A stretch of DNA of 64,000 bases from positions 84,698,547-84,762,546 of the forward strand of contig NC_052016.1 in assembly GCF_015832195.1 (NCBI RefSeq), written 5' to 3'. Under the pieces are notes generated by a model that worked only from the letters and a program-made list of their open reading frames with translations, searched no databases and was not told the DNA's origin. The translations under genes were made by a program, and so were the position numbers. Numbering within the stretch: position 1 is the first letter of the stretch; every line of letters begins with the position of its first letter. Below are positions 1-15,300 of the stretch, in pieces. The DNA is from Motacilla alba alba (Eukaryota; Chordata; Aves; Passeriformes; Motacillidae).

Positions 1-211
1 ATGAAAACCACCAAAACAAAAAGCAAAACTAGGGACTACTTGCCACCTCGTATGATAAACTTTTTGTATTGTAGACAATGTAGATGCTGAAGGTCTTCGT
101 TATCACTTTACCTTAATTTGAAGTAAAATTTAAAATCCCATGTTAAAAACTAACCAGAGGCATGTTTCAGTACTAGTTTCCCACATTTATTTCTTCAATC
201 ATGTCTTTTAG
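1..211 (+). other. IPO5: IPO5 intron, 3' end only
   Basis: This is the intron before the first exon in the window. It ends in a pyrimidine-rich acceptor, TCATGTCTTTTAG, at 199-211. Nothing else is recognisable in it. Confidence 0.85.
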
Positions 212-316
212 ATCAAGACTTTATCTGCTAGAGCTGCAGCTGCATTTGTGCTTGCAAATGAGCTCAATGCTCCCCTTCTTAAACATTTTGCAGACTTGCT
301 ACCTGGAATCTTGCAG
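212..316 (+). CDS. IPO5: IPO5 exon, residues ~189-223
   Basis: These 35 whole codons (phase 0 at both ends) begin [12 protein letters not shown] and end LLPGILQ. They form N-terminal HEAT-repeat helices. The acceptor is TTTTAG at 206-211 and the donor GTAAGA starts at 317. Human importin-5 has the equivalent segment with a few conservative changes (Arg for Lys at the second codon, Thr for Ala). This is the first exon visible; the frame is open upstream through the splice junction. Confidence 0.95.
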
Positions 317-3300
317 GTAAGAAAGCAAACAAGTTACACTTAGTGTGCCATTACTGTCTGTGTTGACTATATGCAAATGTGAGTTATTGGTCTGCGAATT
401 CGTGAATTTGTGCTGAGACCTGAATTAACTGACCCTTTTAGCCAGACAGCAGTTGCCAGCAAGATGAAGTGGAGACTAATGAGGAATTTTGCAAATAGAG
501 GATAATTGATAGTGTTTTAAGGAAAATAGCTCAGTGCTGATCAACTTACGCAGTGGTACAGAGATAAATGAGTTAAAATTCTTTGTAAGGTATATAGGTC
601 AAAATCATACAGCTTTAAAATTAACCATGATATTGAAATACAAATATGGGCTACCCTGAGATTTGAAGTTATCTGTAATTGGGGAATTCATGGACTTGTG
701 ATATCCTGTATCTCTTCACTTTAGAGGAAAGCACAAAATTATTCTGAACGTAAGATTCTCAGACTGAGAACAAAAGTCTGAAGAAGTGATCTTTATTGTT
801 TGATAAATTAGGAAATTGCAAATAAAATGCCATTTTACGCTTCATGTAGTTTCTGAGGCTGGATTAGATTGCTTGGATGGATGAGTTTGAGCAAAAGTTG
901 AAATTCTAGTGTAAGGTTATTTATTTTGCAGAGAAGCCTATTGTAAACCAAACCACAGACAAATGGTTTGATCTCTGAAGGATGAAAAATTCACAGTACA
1001 CTTCCCTATCTATATCAAGAAACAGTGGAAGCAACTAAGTACCTATGATAATGCAGGAAGTGAACTTCTGGTGATTTTAAATTAGGCTAAATTTACATTA
1101 AAGACAGACTTTTCACTACAGTCAGAACAGCAGGTTCTTGTTGACAGTGTGAGCTGTAAACTGCGTGTGCTTTGTGGCAAGCTGAAGAAAAATTTTGCCA
1201 AATCTACTGGCATCTGCAACTGATGGAATTCTACTTTATCTTAAATGCAAACTTGACAGGAATTTATTCAAATCATCTGAACTTGAAAATGGGCTGTAGT
1301 GTGTATGTTTTTTGATATTGAGGTCTTTGGTGGTTAGTCCCTGTACCTGCCTTTGTCAATAACAATTTTGTTGTTTAAAAGTTGTAACTGCCTGAGAGGA
1401 CCTTGGCTACACAGTACTACTGTGTAAGTGGGGGTGAGGCAGGGTTTGGGGTGATCATGCCATTTGTCTTGATGTGTGTCATTTAAAGAGTTTGTGGGGT
1501 TTAGATTTTGGGCTAATAGCCCACTGTGTGTGCTATAACTTTCAATGCTACTCTTACACTATTTAGACACTGTAACAACACACGCACTTGGCTCACATTT
1601 TCAAGCTTTCTTTTGCTAATACAGAGTGCCGAGCTGTGCTATGAAATCTGTCTTTTAAAATTACTTACTGCAAGAAGAACTAGATTTTCTGGCAGTGGTA
1701 ACACAAGATGGATATGAAGATCCGAGTTTATAAATAGGAATGTGTTAGAATAGTGGTGAGTGACCTCTGGAGACAGTTGGATGCTTTTTTTGTTGCAGTT
1801 GAAATTAATTTTGTTGAAACACTGACACAGTAAAAAAGCTAAAAATAAAATTCTGACTTGGCATATCAGTCCTTTCAGTACAAGATCTATAATGGTTGTG
1901 CTGGAAGTTGAACTTTCAAAACTGGCAGTTGAAACTTTTACCCAAAGCTTTCTGTTGCAAAGGGAGGTAAAAGCAGATAGAACTTCACTGACTCCCTTGG
2001 ATGTTGTTTGATACTACAGAAAAGTACTTTTGCCTTTTAGGGTTCACTTTTCACTTTGAGCTGCTTTCTTCAGAAAACCACTCTTGCTTTAAAAAACTGT
2101 CAGAGTTACAATTGATATAAAATACAGTTTTGCAGAAAATTCTAGTAAATATTACATTGTCCTTTGAGAGAATCAGAGGATATTATAGCTATTAGACCAA
2201 AAGGCCTTAACTGTGACAGATTTTTTTTCCCCAGATTTTTCCAGAACATTTCTGGTACTAGAAGATGCTGCTTCTGTTTTGAAAGTATGGGTTATATAAG
2301 TGCCATTAACAAAAATCTTGAATTGTAGACTTAAATATTAAAAAATATTTAGTTACTCACTCCAAAAAATGTTTCAACATTAGGAAGGCGTGAAATACTT
2401 TGCTAATGAAAACTTTCAAAATCTCAGAAGTGAGCTCTTTCTTTGGAGCTTTGTTTCCTTCTGGATTCTAACACCATTGAGTAACAGTGTTCTGGTTTAT
2501 CACTCTGATCAGTTAAAAGTAAATTTTAAATTACTTTTCAGATTGTGGCTATGGGTTAGGAAAGATACTTGCAAAAGGCTTGATTTCTTTTTCTCTTTTC
2601 CATGTCTGTGACTGAAGGCTGAAAGGTTACTTTAATTAGGTGGCTCTAGAGGGATGTCTGGAAAAAAAACCTCTTTAATCTTGTTGTTCCTGGTGTTTAT
2701 AAGCATAAGCTATTCAAAGCTTTTCTCATGTAAGAGGCGAAAGGGAAGTTAGTTAGGCTCATTTTCCTTCTTTCAGGCCAAGTTACTTCCTTTTAAATGG
2801 ATTTTGAAGTTGTTGTCAGAACCCAGTGGTTTTGCATGTTGGAGCCTCTGATGTGTGACCTTAATTCTTTCTGATTGTCTGCAGTGTTCGATTTGAACAT
2901 TGTGAGCCATAGCTTAGTTGTAGAAAACTCGTCATTTTGGATGCTGCATAGTATCCCGTTACGGATTTATGCACGCAGGTCACCATAGCAGGGTCTGACT
3001 CTGGGATCCTGCTGAAAGTTGGAGTGAAGGCTTCTAATTAATTGTATTCTGTTAGTTCTCAAGTTACAGCTTGTGCTGGTGCCTCCAGAGAGGGACCCCA
3101 ACCCCAGTTCATGTCTCTCAATTGTACATGTGCCAGCCACTTCTGGTTGGTGGTCTCTTGATTTCTTACTGGCTTTCACTGTTGCAGGACTGATCTTCCG
3201 ATGAAGTTACTTCATTCTCTTGGAATTGTCTGCTTGATTTTTATCTTCTTCATTCAGCTTGTATCTGCTGGAATCAGCTAGTTCCTTGTTAGAAACATTA

Positions 3301-6300
3301 GTTTTAACAAAAAGTTTACTCTGGTCAGCTCTTGTGGCCTCAGGCTTTGGCTGCTTAGCTTCTAATTCTAAATGAGACTGTTCAGAGAAGCAAGAATACA
3401 ATTAATGAAATTTCTTCTATAACACTGATCCTGTTCATAATGTTGTTTGTTTTTATTTAATCTTATCTCCATCTTATCTTTTTATAGGCTCTAAATGATT
3501 CCTGCTACCAAAATGATGACTCTGTTCTGAAATCCCTTGTAGAAATTGCAGATTGTGTTCCTAAGTATTTACGACCACATTTAGAAGCTACTTTGCAGCT
3601 AACTCTGAAGGTAAAGCTGGGAATGTTTTTTAAGAATCACTTTTTCCACCCCAAAACCTCTGCTCTAACTATTTGCTCTAATCTTTTGGGTTGTAGTTGT
3701 GTGCAGATGCCAGTCTCAGTAACATGCAGCGTCAGTTGGCACTTGAAGTAATTGTGGCCTTGTCAGAAACTGCTGCTGCTATGCTGAGGAGGCATACAAA
3801 TATTATTGCACAAGCCAGTAAGTATTTTCCTCATTTTCTTTGTTGAAATAGTCTTCTTTTACAGTATTAAATTGACTTTGCTGTTGGTCAGTGGCAAAAC
3901 CACATTTAACTGAGAGTTTGCTGGTACGCATAATTTAAAAAAGCTCAATTCAGTGCCATCTAATGGAGTAACCTCCTTCCTATTATGACTCTTTATTAAT
4001 TCATCCTTGCCTATGCAGCACCAAAATTTTGAATAAAAATACAGTGGGCTCTTATTAGATGTTTCCAAGGAAAACTCTACTTGCATGCTTTGCAGCTGGC
4101 TTTGGAAAATTTTACTGTAACAAAAACCCAGCATTTAGTTCTGAAGTTCTACGTTTGGAGTTTGGTATGTAGGCCAGATACTCTGTGGTGCTGGCAAGTC
4201 AAGACTGAAGGAATTCAGCATGCATGTTGAGCATCAGTGGTGAGTTAAAGCTGTGAATTAAAAAATCAGATGCTGGTATAAATATATAGAAATAATCTAA
4301 TTAGTCTATTTAACATGTGGATGGTAAAGTCTTTGAAGAGGCATTTTTAAAATCATGCATTATTATTTGAAATGCTAAAAATAAATGTCTTCTGGGCAGC
4401 TCCAGCATCAGTGCTGTTTGCACTGGTGTTTCTTTGCCTTTTAAACCTTTTCTTTGACTAGATCAGGGCCCTGGTACAGCAGTCTAGCCGGCTTTTCCCT
4501 CCCTGTCACACTTGTGTTTGTCTAAATTCTTGCTTGTTTTCTGAAACTTGCATAAAAGGTAACTTCTGGTGTGTGCTCAGCTCAAAAATACTACAATTTT
4601 TCTGTCTGCTCACCATGAGGAAAGCTGTATAGATGTCACTAAAATTATAAAACTTCTGTTGGAAAATGTTGCAAACTGGATCTGCTTGGCTTAAGTGTTA
4701 AAAATATTGATGAGAAGTTTTGTTTGCTTCTTTTTAAAGAAGAGGTTCTTTAGAACATATTTTGGAATCTGTAAATTTTCAGAACGCTCTATTTTTACTC
4801 CATCCTGTAGCTTGTTAAAATTATTAACATTTGACACTTGCTGACCTCACATCATTACAAGCTTCTTATTTGTTCAAGAGAGAAGTACCTCTTACCTCTT
4901 TAGAATGTATTCCTGTCATTTTGGGTTGCTAGTTGCTGTTTAGGAATGAAATACTTCTATTAAGATAAAGCACCATATGGGAAAGAAATGCCTTTCATTT
5001 GCAATTCATCATAAAATTAGTCTTATTATTAATATACCATTAATGAGAAAGACATTTATTTTGCAGAACTGGCAAAGCTGTTGTGTTCAGGGCATAATAA
5101 AAAGGTAGCAAAAAAGGACTGCTTTTGTCTTGGCTATGTATCTCAGTTTAAAAGGCTTTCTGTTTTCATTCAACTGAGAAGTTGCTAGATCACTTGATAC
5201 TCACGACTAGAAATGGGACTTAGGCAAAATTGTCATCTTGTGCTGGTTTTACTGAGCACAGTGCTGGTTTAAGAGTTTGTGCCCTGTGTGCCAGTTAGCT
5301 GCTCAGGAATCCACTTGGATTAAGACTTCCCTTCTTGAGCTCACAGGATTGCAGAGAGTTTTATTTCTCTGATAAGAAGCAGGCTTAGTAGGCTTATGCT
5401 TGTTTGTAAGCATCTATATATTAGCAGTAATTAAATTTTGAGGGCTTGTTGGGACAATGTTGAAATTTCTATGCACGCTCTACATTTTTTTAAAAAACTC
5501 TTTGTGAAATTACAATTACTGGCTGCCACATTCATGCAAAACATCAAGAAGAAACAAGAAATTGTAGGTTCTAGATAAAATGATGGCCAGAGCCATCATT
5601 ATATCTTGAATGTAAGGGATGAGTGTGTTCTCAGCCTTGTTTGTTAGTAGCAACAAACACTGACATGACTTTTTGGAGCCACAGAGCATTTGTGTTAGAT
5701 AATGTTTGTCTTCCGTATTCCATAGCTGTTGTGACAAGCCATGGTTCTCATGTGTGTACTTACACGTGTCTGTGTCTGAAAATCTTCTGGACTGTAATAC
5801 TTTGGCAGTTTTTGAGGTCTAATCAGTGTATATAAAACTGACATGTGGGCATCATGCTAGAGGGACCATAGTGTCTGTTAAGTTATCTTGATAGTACGTA
5901 AGAGCCCTCTGGAGGTTTTTGTAGCCATAGAATATTTTCTATCTGAAAATACATACCCACATCAAGCAAATAAATCCATAATTTGATCTTTTTTGATACT
6001 TGCTATCAGTGAACAGTATTTTTTTCTGTCATCAGTTGGCCAGAAGTTTCTCATCTGTCCAGATATGTGGTGGTGAGTTTGCTTAGGGTGTTGTCTGTGT
6101 GGTAGATTACAATAGTGTAGGTGTATTGTGAAATTCAGCAGTTGCAGTATACTTGATCAGTTCCAGTAAATCTCATTAGCAGCATGAACAGTTACTAGAT
6201 GCCTACAAGTTTTTCAGGTAGGTTGCTCTAAAGGGCAGTTACCTGTGGTAGCTGTCTTCAAGATGTGTGGTATGCTGTGCTAAAAAGATTGTTAAAGGTC

Positions 6301-9300
6301 AAAGGTTGAGTATTTGACTGAAACCTTTTGTTTCCAGGTCAAAGTGAAACTTTGTTGCATAAATGATACTGAATTCAAACAACTGCTCTGAGTGATTGGT
6401 GTATAGTACAGAGTAAAGAAGTGCTTAAGAGCCCCTTACTTTGCTCTGGAAGTGCAAGGTAGACTTTTCACCCCTTGTGCTTCTGAAGGGCACAGCAACT
6501 GGTAGACTTAGAGCAGACAAACCACTGTGCTCCTTCCTCCTGTGAGAGCTGGTAGGAATAGCTGATGCTTACTGCATGGTAGTTTAATGCTGTGATAGAG
6601 ATTGTGTAATAGTCTCTATAACGACTTAGAGTGAGAAGAATGGACAGTCTACAGAGGTAGAAGAAAATGCAAGATATGTTCATTATGCAAAAGAAAAATT
6701 TGCATTAGGTGGGAAAAAGGAGATCTCAAGTTCCAAACCATGGCCTCATTGTAAGAGAAAAGCTTTATGCTAAGTGACCACTATATAAATAGATAACAAA
6801 ATTTATTATGTTAATAAAACTAAGGGTTCATTAGTATTCTTTCTTAATTAATAGTCTCTTTCATTAGTAAATGCTCGAAGGATGATGTCAGAGTTTCAGA
6901 AAAATTAAGGAAGTACATCAGAGTTCTTATGGCATATAATCCTGTTTTTAACTCTTTCAAGAATATAGACTTTATTAAAGAATTTGCTTTTTATAATTGT
7001 CATGATCTATGAAAAATTTTTGAGTCTTGGTAAGTTATACACAAGATTTTTTTACTCTCAATTTGAATGTTCTGGAAATACTTCTGTGGCCATCAGTTCT
7101 GAATTATTGGCTGATGCAGCTTGACAGACCTGACCATCTGCTACTGGAAGAAAAGCTGGTTTTCTTCAAAAATTTTTGAAATGAGAAAACTTGAAATTCT
7201 TACTTTTTATTTGAGAATCTATTTTAAGAGATCAGACTGAGTTTAAAAATGTTTTTTTTTCAGTTCCTCAGATGTTAGCAATGATGGTTGACTTGGAAGA
7301 AGATGAAGATTGGGCAAATGCAGATGAGCTTGCAGATGATGATTTTGACAGGTAATTATGAAACCAGTTGTTTCAATGTGTTATCAAAGCTGTGGCTAAA
7401 GGCACATTTAAAGTGCAGAATGCAAATGCCTGTAGTGCATTACTTTTTCTTTATTCAAATAACTATTGTAATTTTGTTCCTTCAGTCATGAGCAGTTTAT
7501 ATGTAGGTTACTTAGGCAGTGTTCAGCAAGGAAGTAAATTATTTGAGTATTTGTATTTGCTATAATTAGACAAGTTGCATGTCCCCATGTTTGCTGTTTT
7601 GTACTGCTGTAGCTTTTCAAAGCCTTTAGCTTTTGTTTTTTCTGTCATTTATATTACTCAGTTCAGAAGTCAGTGCCTCCTAATCCCCTAAATTGAAGGC
7701 TAATCCTGTAGTTATCTGGAAGCCACGTTGAAGCCTATTGACCTCTTTAATTATCCACAACCAATGTCTTTGTATTTTTCTGTATCTATGCCCTTGAAAA
7801 TGTGTTGTTTTCAAAAAAAGTTGACTTTGGAAGGATGTCGTCATGAATGGCAGAATTCCTTGTTGGATTTCACCTAGTCCAAAAATACTACACTTTTGCT
7901 ATTATTTTACATCCCTTGGTATGGCTAGTAACAGCTTATCTTGTTGTTTTGGGCAAGAAAGATCTAAAGATGTCCAGTCATTTGGATTTGCTTATTCCTA
8001 CATGCTTTGTAGCTTGCTCCAACTTTTTACTAAAACAGTGGTTTGCATAGAGCATCCTGTTAAATTTACTCTTGTCCAGCTACTGCTAGAGTGAAGTGGA
8101 AGAGAGCAGAAATAGGTGTAGGAGGTAACTGTCTCCACACTTCTATAAAGATATGGATGTTCATTTACCAGTCTAGACACCTCTTTGACATACCTGGTTC
8201 ATCCAGACTCAGATGTAATTAGTGTTTTGAGACAGTTTATCTCAGAACACTTAGAGATCTTCATAGGAAAATAGACAATAGAAGAGATGTTCGTTTACCC
8301 TGAGCTGTAAAGCCACTTGTAATAGATAGCAGGCATGTAAAGACACCTGTAGAACTGATGCATAGGAATTTATGGAATAATCCGTTTAATCTTTGCCTTA
8401 CTTGAAATAATCTTTTTAGTTCTCTTTGTTTATGAAATTGAAAGTGAGCTGTCCTTTCTTCTCTCCCTCACATGGTAGACCATACCCTTTTAGCCTGTTT
8501 CCTGAGTGCTGAAATTTTGCTATACAGGTGTCAGACACCACCACTACATTCAGGTTTGTTAAGTATTTGAATCTTTTCAGTCAATAAAATTTCAAGGGGG
8601 AATAGAATATTCAAGTTCATATCCTTATCAAGCCTTGCAGGGAGTGGAAGTTTATTCAGATGGCTTGCTTTAGGCAGCTTAGTAAGTATGCTGAATCATG
8701 CACTTGAGGCATGCCATTTTCTCTTTATTGTCAGCAGAGTAACTTTATTCTTCTAAATACAGCTTAGCTGCCTATGGATTTTGTAATGAAAATTTTCCTT
8801 TTCTTTGTTAGAAGTCACAAGTAGAGTGAGCACAGCTCAGAAAACAAGTTGTGCTCAACATCCTTAGCCTGAAGGAGCTCCTTTGGCCCTCGAAGTAATA
8901 GAAGAGCTTGAGGCTCAGACACAAACTACTGCACATGAGCTAGTCTCTGGTGATGGTGTGTGTGAGGACAGTTTTTCTTTTAGCAGGGTCACTCCTGGTG
9001 CTGCTGTGTGCTTTCCCACCACTGAAGCTCCCCTTTGTGGAGAGCTCAGTGGCTGATGTGCATGCTGATGTCTCCTGGTGTTTGAGTCTTTGTAGCTTCC
9101 TAAGAGGACTGAAATTTTTAGGCAGTGCCGGGAACAGGCTAATGATCATCGGACTGCGCCCTAGTTAGGGTGTGTTCGGGTCTGATGAATGGGGATATGA
9201 GTCAGCCCACACAAAAGCAGCAGGGAATACTTTAGCATTTCCAGTTTTTTGTTGCTCCAGCTTTGTAAAGGAGTGAAATTCTAAAGGAGGAAAAGATTAA

Positions 9301-12300
9301 TCCAACTTCCTCTTTTCTTGGCAAAAGCCTTGCAAAGATTAGACGGAGATGTGTGGTCATTTTTCTGAGATAAACTATCTTTATTTCTTAAAACTGAATG
9401 TGTGAATTAATGGTGGGAAGAAAGCTCAAGGAATGGAATTTCAGATGAAAGCTTCTGTTAACTTTAGTGAGTTTGCTCCAGTTTAACCCTGTGTGCCTAT
9501 GCTTCATTGTCCTGCTGGTGATGTGTCTGTTTATTTGAACATTACCAATCTGAGGAACAAATACAATGTTGTCAATATCTTTTCACAATCACCTTTGTTC
9601 ACAACCTGTGAGTTTCTAGATTATTTGTGGTTTGTAGTGAGACTTGGGGATTCAAGCATAGTAATTTGAAGACTATTTCTGGCCCAACTGATTGAAACTT
9701 TAAAAAAGGGGGAGATTGATCATTTGTGAACCATTACTCAGCTTTTTTATCATCATGGGTGTCTAGGGTGGACTGTAATAACCTTGAGTTACCACACTGC
9801 CAGCCATATCCAGACTGTAACAGTAGTTATCTGTGTCCTGGAAACTTTCTTGCTTTTTTGTAGGGAATAATTCCACTGGGTGGAACAAATAACTTTGCAT
9901 AGGTAATGTTGGGCTATTCTAACATCTGTAACTGGCCAAGAGTCACAAATTCCTCACCTGGACTGGATGTTTTCTGCCTGAGTCATTGACAATAGACCAT
10001 GCTACTGAGTACAGCCATCTAAGAAATGTCTCTTGTGTGCCAAAGTTGGAATTCCACTGGTTCACCTGAATCATAGCAAGTCTGAAGTGGTTTATGTTCT
10101 TGAGACAAAAAGACGATGGCCAGTATTATTGCTTCACTCATTGCAAATTTAGTTTCAGCTTTCTGGGTGTCTGTAACTGCTGTGAAGTTCAGTCTGTACC
10201 TTTGGACCTAGTGCTAGTAAGACTCAAGTTTCGTTGGTAGTAGACTTAATCAGTGGCCTGCAGATAACAAATGTTTCAGTGAATAGTAAATAACTATTTG
10301 TGACTGGTGTGTGTGTTTTTAGATGTGGGTATGGTTTATTTATTTAAAGAGGTTCGTGTTTTCAGATGGCAAAAGCTTGAAAACTAGAACTGCAGGGAAG
10401 AGCTCTCTGTTGGACTGCTTGTTTTATTGTAGATCTCAAACCACTCATGTTTATGTAATCGATATTTAGCAATGCAGTGGCTGGTGAGAGTGCGCTGGAC
10501 AGGATGGCATGTGGCCTTGGAGGGAAACTTGTTTTGCCTATGATTAAAGAACATATTATGCAAATGCTTCAGAATCGTAAGTAACTGCATTTTCTTTTAT
10601 TGTTTTTTAACAATTCTGTGCTTTCCATGAACTTCAATATCTCTTCAGTCTTTGTGTTTAGCTACTCGATATGTTATTATACATTTCCACTTTTGATATC
10701 AGCAGCAAAAAAACTGTAAATGCTGTGAACTTCAAAGTTTATACTTTCTTTTATACTGATTTAATAAACTTACATAGAGTGCATTACAACACTTTTTCTG
10801 GTACATGGACAGCTGAGCAGAGATGTCATAAAATCAATTTTTTTAAACACTGGGAATTACGTAAAAATAAGGGAAGACTTGGGATTTTTCTATTTGAGAA
10901 TATTCTCTCTAAATCCCTAAACAGACCCTCACAGTACCTTAAGTTTGTCTAAAGTGCCACCTGTTTTTCTGTAGCTCAGTGTTTTTGCTTCTTCAGAAGT
11001 GCTAAGTGAAATTTTAATATGTTACAGTTTGTAGAGGATAACTTGTTTTTTTCCCCCTGGAATTTGATGGACTGAGGTCATTGGTAGGCTGTCTGTCTAT
11101 TTGGTATGCTGATGTTAATACTTGTTTAATGAGGTGTTTCTATATATTCTTATCAGTTGTTTTGTATGTTTCTTTTCCTCTTAAAATACCTGTAATGCCT
11201 GCTCAGCCAGTAATTCAAAAAATACTGTGCATTGCTTTCAAGTTCTTTTACTTGACCTGTGGTTTGAGCCTTTGGAGTAGAAGATAACACAGAAGTTCTG
11301 GGTACTATTTCTGCCTTCTTCGTTTAAAACCCAGTCTAGAAAAGGCTGTTAGCATTTTGGGTATGGAACAGAGGGCTACTCAAGGTAGCACCTGCTATGT
11401 GAGAACACTTACAAAGTCTGTTTGGAATTAAAATTTTTTCTGTAAACCAAGTTTTATTAATGAAATGAGCTAACCTGACTCAGTGTTGGTAGCTTCTAGG
11501 CTAGCAGCTAGCTAATTTTGTAGTACATTCAGAGAAGTGTGGAGTCTAATAATCACTGGAGGCCTGACTTGTGCTATGGGGAGGTCATGAAATTCATGCC
11601 TGATGCTTGTTTTCTTGTGAATCAGAGCTGTCCATAACCATTAATACACTTTGGAGAAGGGAAATGCAGAAGATGTTGTTTGGATTGGAAGCTCTCACTG
11701 ATAGGCACGGAGAAAAGATGAAGACACTTATATTAAAATGTTGACAGCACTTTCAGAAGTGAAACTTTTCCTTCTCCTATCCCCTCTTTCTTACAATTAT
11801 TTATTGAAATAATAATTTAAGACTTTGGAGTTTCAATTAGGTGGCCAGATGGTCTAAAGGAGATTGTGTTTCATTTTGTAGATTCATTAATTTCAAGTTT
11901 GGAATACTTGCTAACAGTAATGCAGTGGGAGTCATGGGCGTAAGCTTAACTAGGAACATGTAATGAACTGAAATAGCACCAAATAAACTGCTGCTTTTCT
12001 GTTGTGCCTTCTGTCAAGATGATACTTCATTGCATCCTGGACAGACAGAAGCTTGAGTGTCAGGATTCTACTGTTCTGAACTGTGATGTTCTTCATTCCA
12101 GGAATGTAATGTTACTAGCAATAATGAAATATTGTGCTGTTTTGGGAGATACGTTCTGTAACACACCTTTCCCACAGATCATTTGCTAAACCTGTTTATT
12201 CCTTTGGTTTTCTCTTCTGTAATCCCAATGATTTCTAGCACACAGAAAGATTTTTGTAAAAAAGAAATAAAAGAAATTGGAGTTTATCACATGTTGCTCA

Positions 12301-15300
12301 AAAAAAACAAAAAGAGGGGCATGAAAGATTAATTTCAACAGTACCCACTATGCTAATATGACTTGGAGGTGGGGAAAGTTTACATCACAAGGAATATTGC
12401 TGTTCCTACAGCCTTGAGAGGACTGCTGGAAAGTTTAATACCAATCATTTATTTGTTTTAAATTCAGTTACTCTTTGAGTCATTAGACCTTTTTCTTGAG
12501 AAAGGTATGGGCTCTTCTGATGATACTAAAACAGAAAAAAGATGGGGGAGAGAGAAATAAAAATACTAAAAATACTGTCCTGATGTTTGCCTGGTCAGCT
12601 CATGTAATTAAAATGTAGCTTCCAGGTATTAGTACTGTGTATGTGCTCTTACCAGCAGTTAAGAATTCTTTTTTCTAGGTCGGGATTTGGCCTGAATTAG
12701 ACACTCAATTTTTTGTCCATCTCTGGAAGTATGTATGAGGAAAATGGAAACGTATTTAACAAATCAAGTAGATGCATTAACTTCCCTTTCATCTCCTGTT
12801 CTTCACTCTGCCTCCTCCTGTGTCCCCCAGCCCCTGCAAAGAAAAGGTGATTCATCTTTGTGGTCCCTGGTGGTTTCCAAAAGGAGTAACACTTCATTTT
12901 CACTCTTCTGTAGCTGACTGGAAGTACAGGCACGCTGGCTTGATGGCACTCTCTGCCATTGGAGAAGGTTGCCACCAACAGATGGAGGGAATTTTAAATG
13001 AAATAGTTAATTTCGTTTTGCTATTCCTTCAGGATCCTGTGAGTATTGTTCTAGTAATTATTTCAAAATATTTTCATTTCTGCTCTTGCGACTGCTTGTT
13101 AACTGTTTGAGGGAAATACTTTTTCAGCATCCCAGAGTAAGATACGCCGCCTGTAACGCTGTTGGACAAATGGCAACTGACTTTGCACCTGGGTTTCAAA
13201 AGAAATTTCATGAGAAGGCAAGTAGTAGAGTGGTAGGGATAAAATGTGGTAAAATTATGTCCCCTTCAGAAACTGGTTGTCTGAAAAAGGAGTATTTCTT
13301 TTTCAGGTGATAGGAGCTCTTCTACAAACCATGGAAGATCAAGGCAGCCAGCGTGTTCAAGCCCATGCAGCTGCAGCACTCATAAACTTCACTGAAGATT
13401 GTCCCAAGTCACTGCTTATTCCATATTTGGATAATCTAGTGAAGCATCTTCATTCCATTATGGTGATAAAATTACAAGAGGTATAAGACATTGAATAAAT
13501 TGTTTGATGGAGGGGTAACCTTGTCACATAAGTAGAATAAGTATAGGTGAACTAAGACCTCAGAAATGAGCCAGTACACATAGCTGCTGATGTTGGTCTA
13601 AACTGACGAGAATTAGCATATGTGCAAAAGCAGATTTTTACGTTTGGCAAGCTTTTATGTAAAATCTGTGCTTTTAAAATATAACACTTTATTCTTCTTC
13701 TTTCCAAGTTGATACAGAAGGGCACTAAGCTAGTTCTGGAACAAGTTGTGACTTCAATTGCATCAGTTGCAGATACAGTGGAGGAGAAGTTTGTTCCCTA
13801 CTATGATTTATTTATGCCCTCCTTAAAACACATTGTTGAAAATGCTGTTCAGAAGGAATTAAGGCTTTTGCGAGGAAAGACTATTGAATGCATCAGTCTA
13901 ATTGGTCTTGCTGTTGGCAAAGAAAAGGTAAGCTTAGATTTTATATAATGGTCTAAATACACTTTTTAATGCCTTTATTTTTTGTGGTATTAGAATTGAA
14001 TATAATCACTTGTTAAACATACAGTTATATCGTTGCTGATTTCTGTGCTTGACTTTGTTTCCATTTCTGAGGTGACTGTGTTGCTGCTTAGATTCATAAA
14101 TTTGCAATAGAATCTTATTGTAGCTTATGTAATTCTTGTCACACTAAAAAATGTTGAAAGCAAGAATTTTTTCTTCCTTTGAGTTGTTTTTTTTGCCTTA
14201 AAAATGACACAGCATCACATTTAGGCAGTGTCAGGGGCAAAATGTATGCAGTTCAAAGGGAACTTAGTTTTGTATGTGGATGCCTGAAAAAATATAATTT
14301 AAGTGAGCATTTAAGTCTCTGAGAAGTAGCATCTTAATTTGCCTTTAAAAATGTAGTTGTTTCCTGTATCTAGTTTATGCAGGATGCATCAGATGTTATG
14401 CAGCTATTATTGAAGACACAAACAGACTTCAGTGATCTAGAAGATGATGATCCACAGGTATGTTAAAATTGTGTCTTTATAGCTCTTTGGTATTAAAAAC
14501 ATTCCTTGTATACATGATGTTTCTGCCTCTTCCCTGGCCTTTCAGGCTAGTTGTCCAGCCTGTCTTACAAAACTTGCCATTGAGATGGCCCTGGAATCTT
14601 TCACAGAAGTGTGGTTAGGAAATGACACCTCCAGGACCTATATTTGCAGAAGAAATTTGAGCTTGCTGTCACCTTCTTATAAATAGATCAACAAGACTTG
14701 TTAAACAGCTGTTCTAATGAGCAGAGAGCTATTTTAACTTGTATATTTGAAAACAAATACTCGTCTGAAAACATAGTACTGCACCCTTTTTTACTTTTTG
14801 CTCTATTTTACCATTTTCAGGAGTATAGCTTGGTAGTATTGTTTAAATCTGGGAACTATTTCAGAAAAAAAATTACTTTTTAGTACAGGCTCTTGCACTG
14901 CAATCATGAATCTTGCACTGTCATATTTTTACATGTATAGCAACTTTGATTGGAGGTGATGTTAGACTTGGGATGTCTTTTGAAGATTCATTTTTATGTG
15001 GATTGCATGTTGGATTACTTCTTTTTGAAATAAGCTTTAGGGACTGCTGACAAATTCTTTTCAAAAGTCCTATTGTTTAATGTATTTCCTTTATGCTTTC
15101 CTTTTAAGTATGCATTAAAATAAAATGTGGGACATGACAATTCTGCCTTCTCTCTTCTAGATTTCTTACATGATCTCTGCATGGGCCAGAATGTGTAAAA
15201 TTCTTGGAAAGGAATTTCAGCAGTACCTTCCTGTTGTCATGGGACCTTTAATGAAGACTGCATCCATTAAACCTGAAGTAGCTCTTTTAGACAGTAGGTT

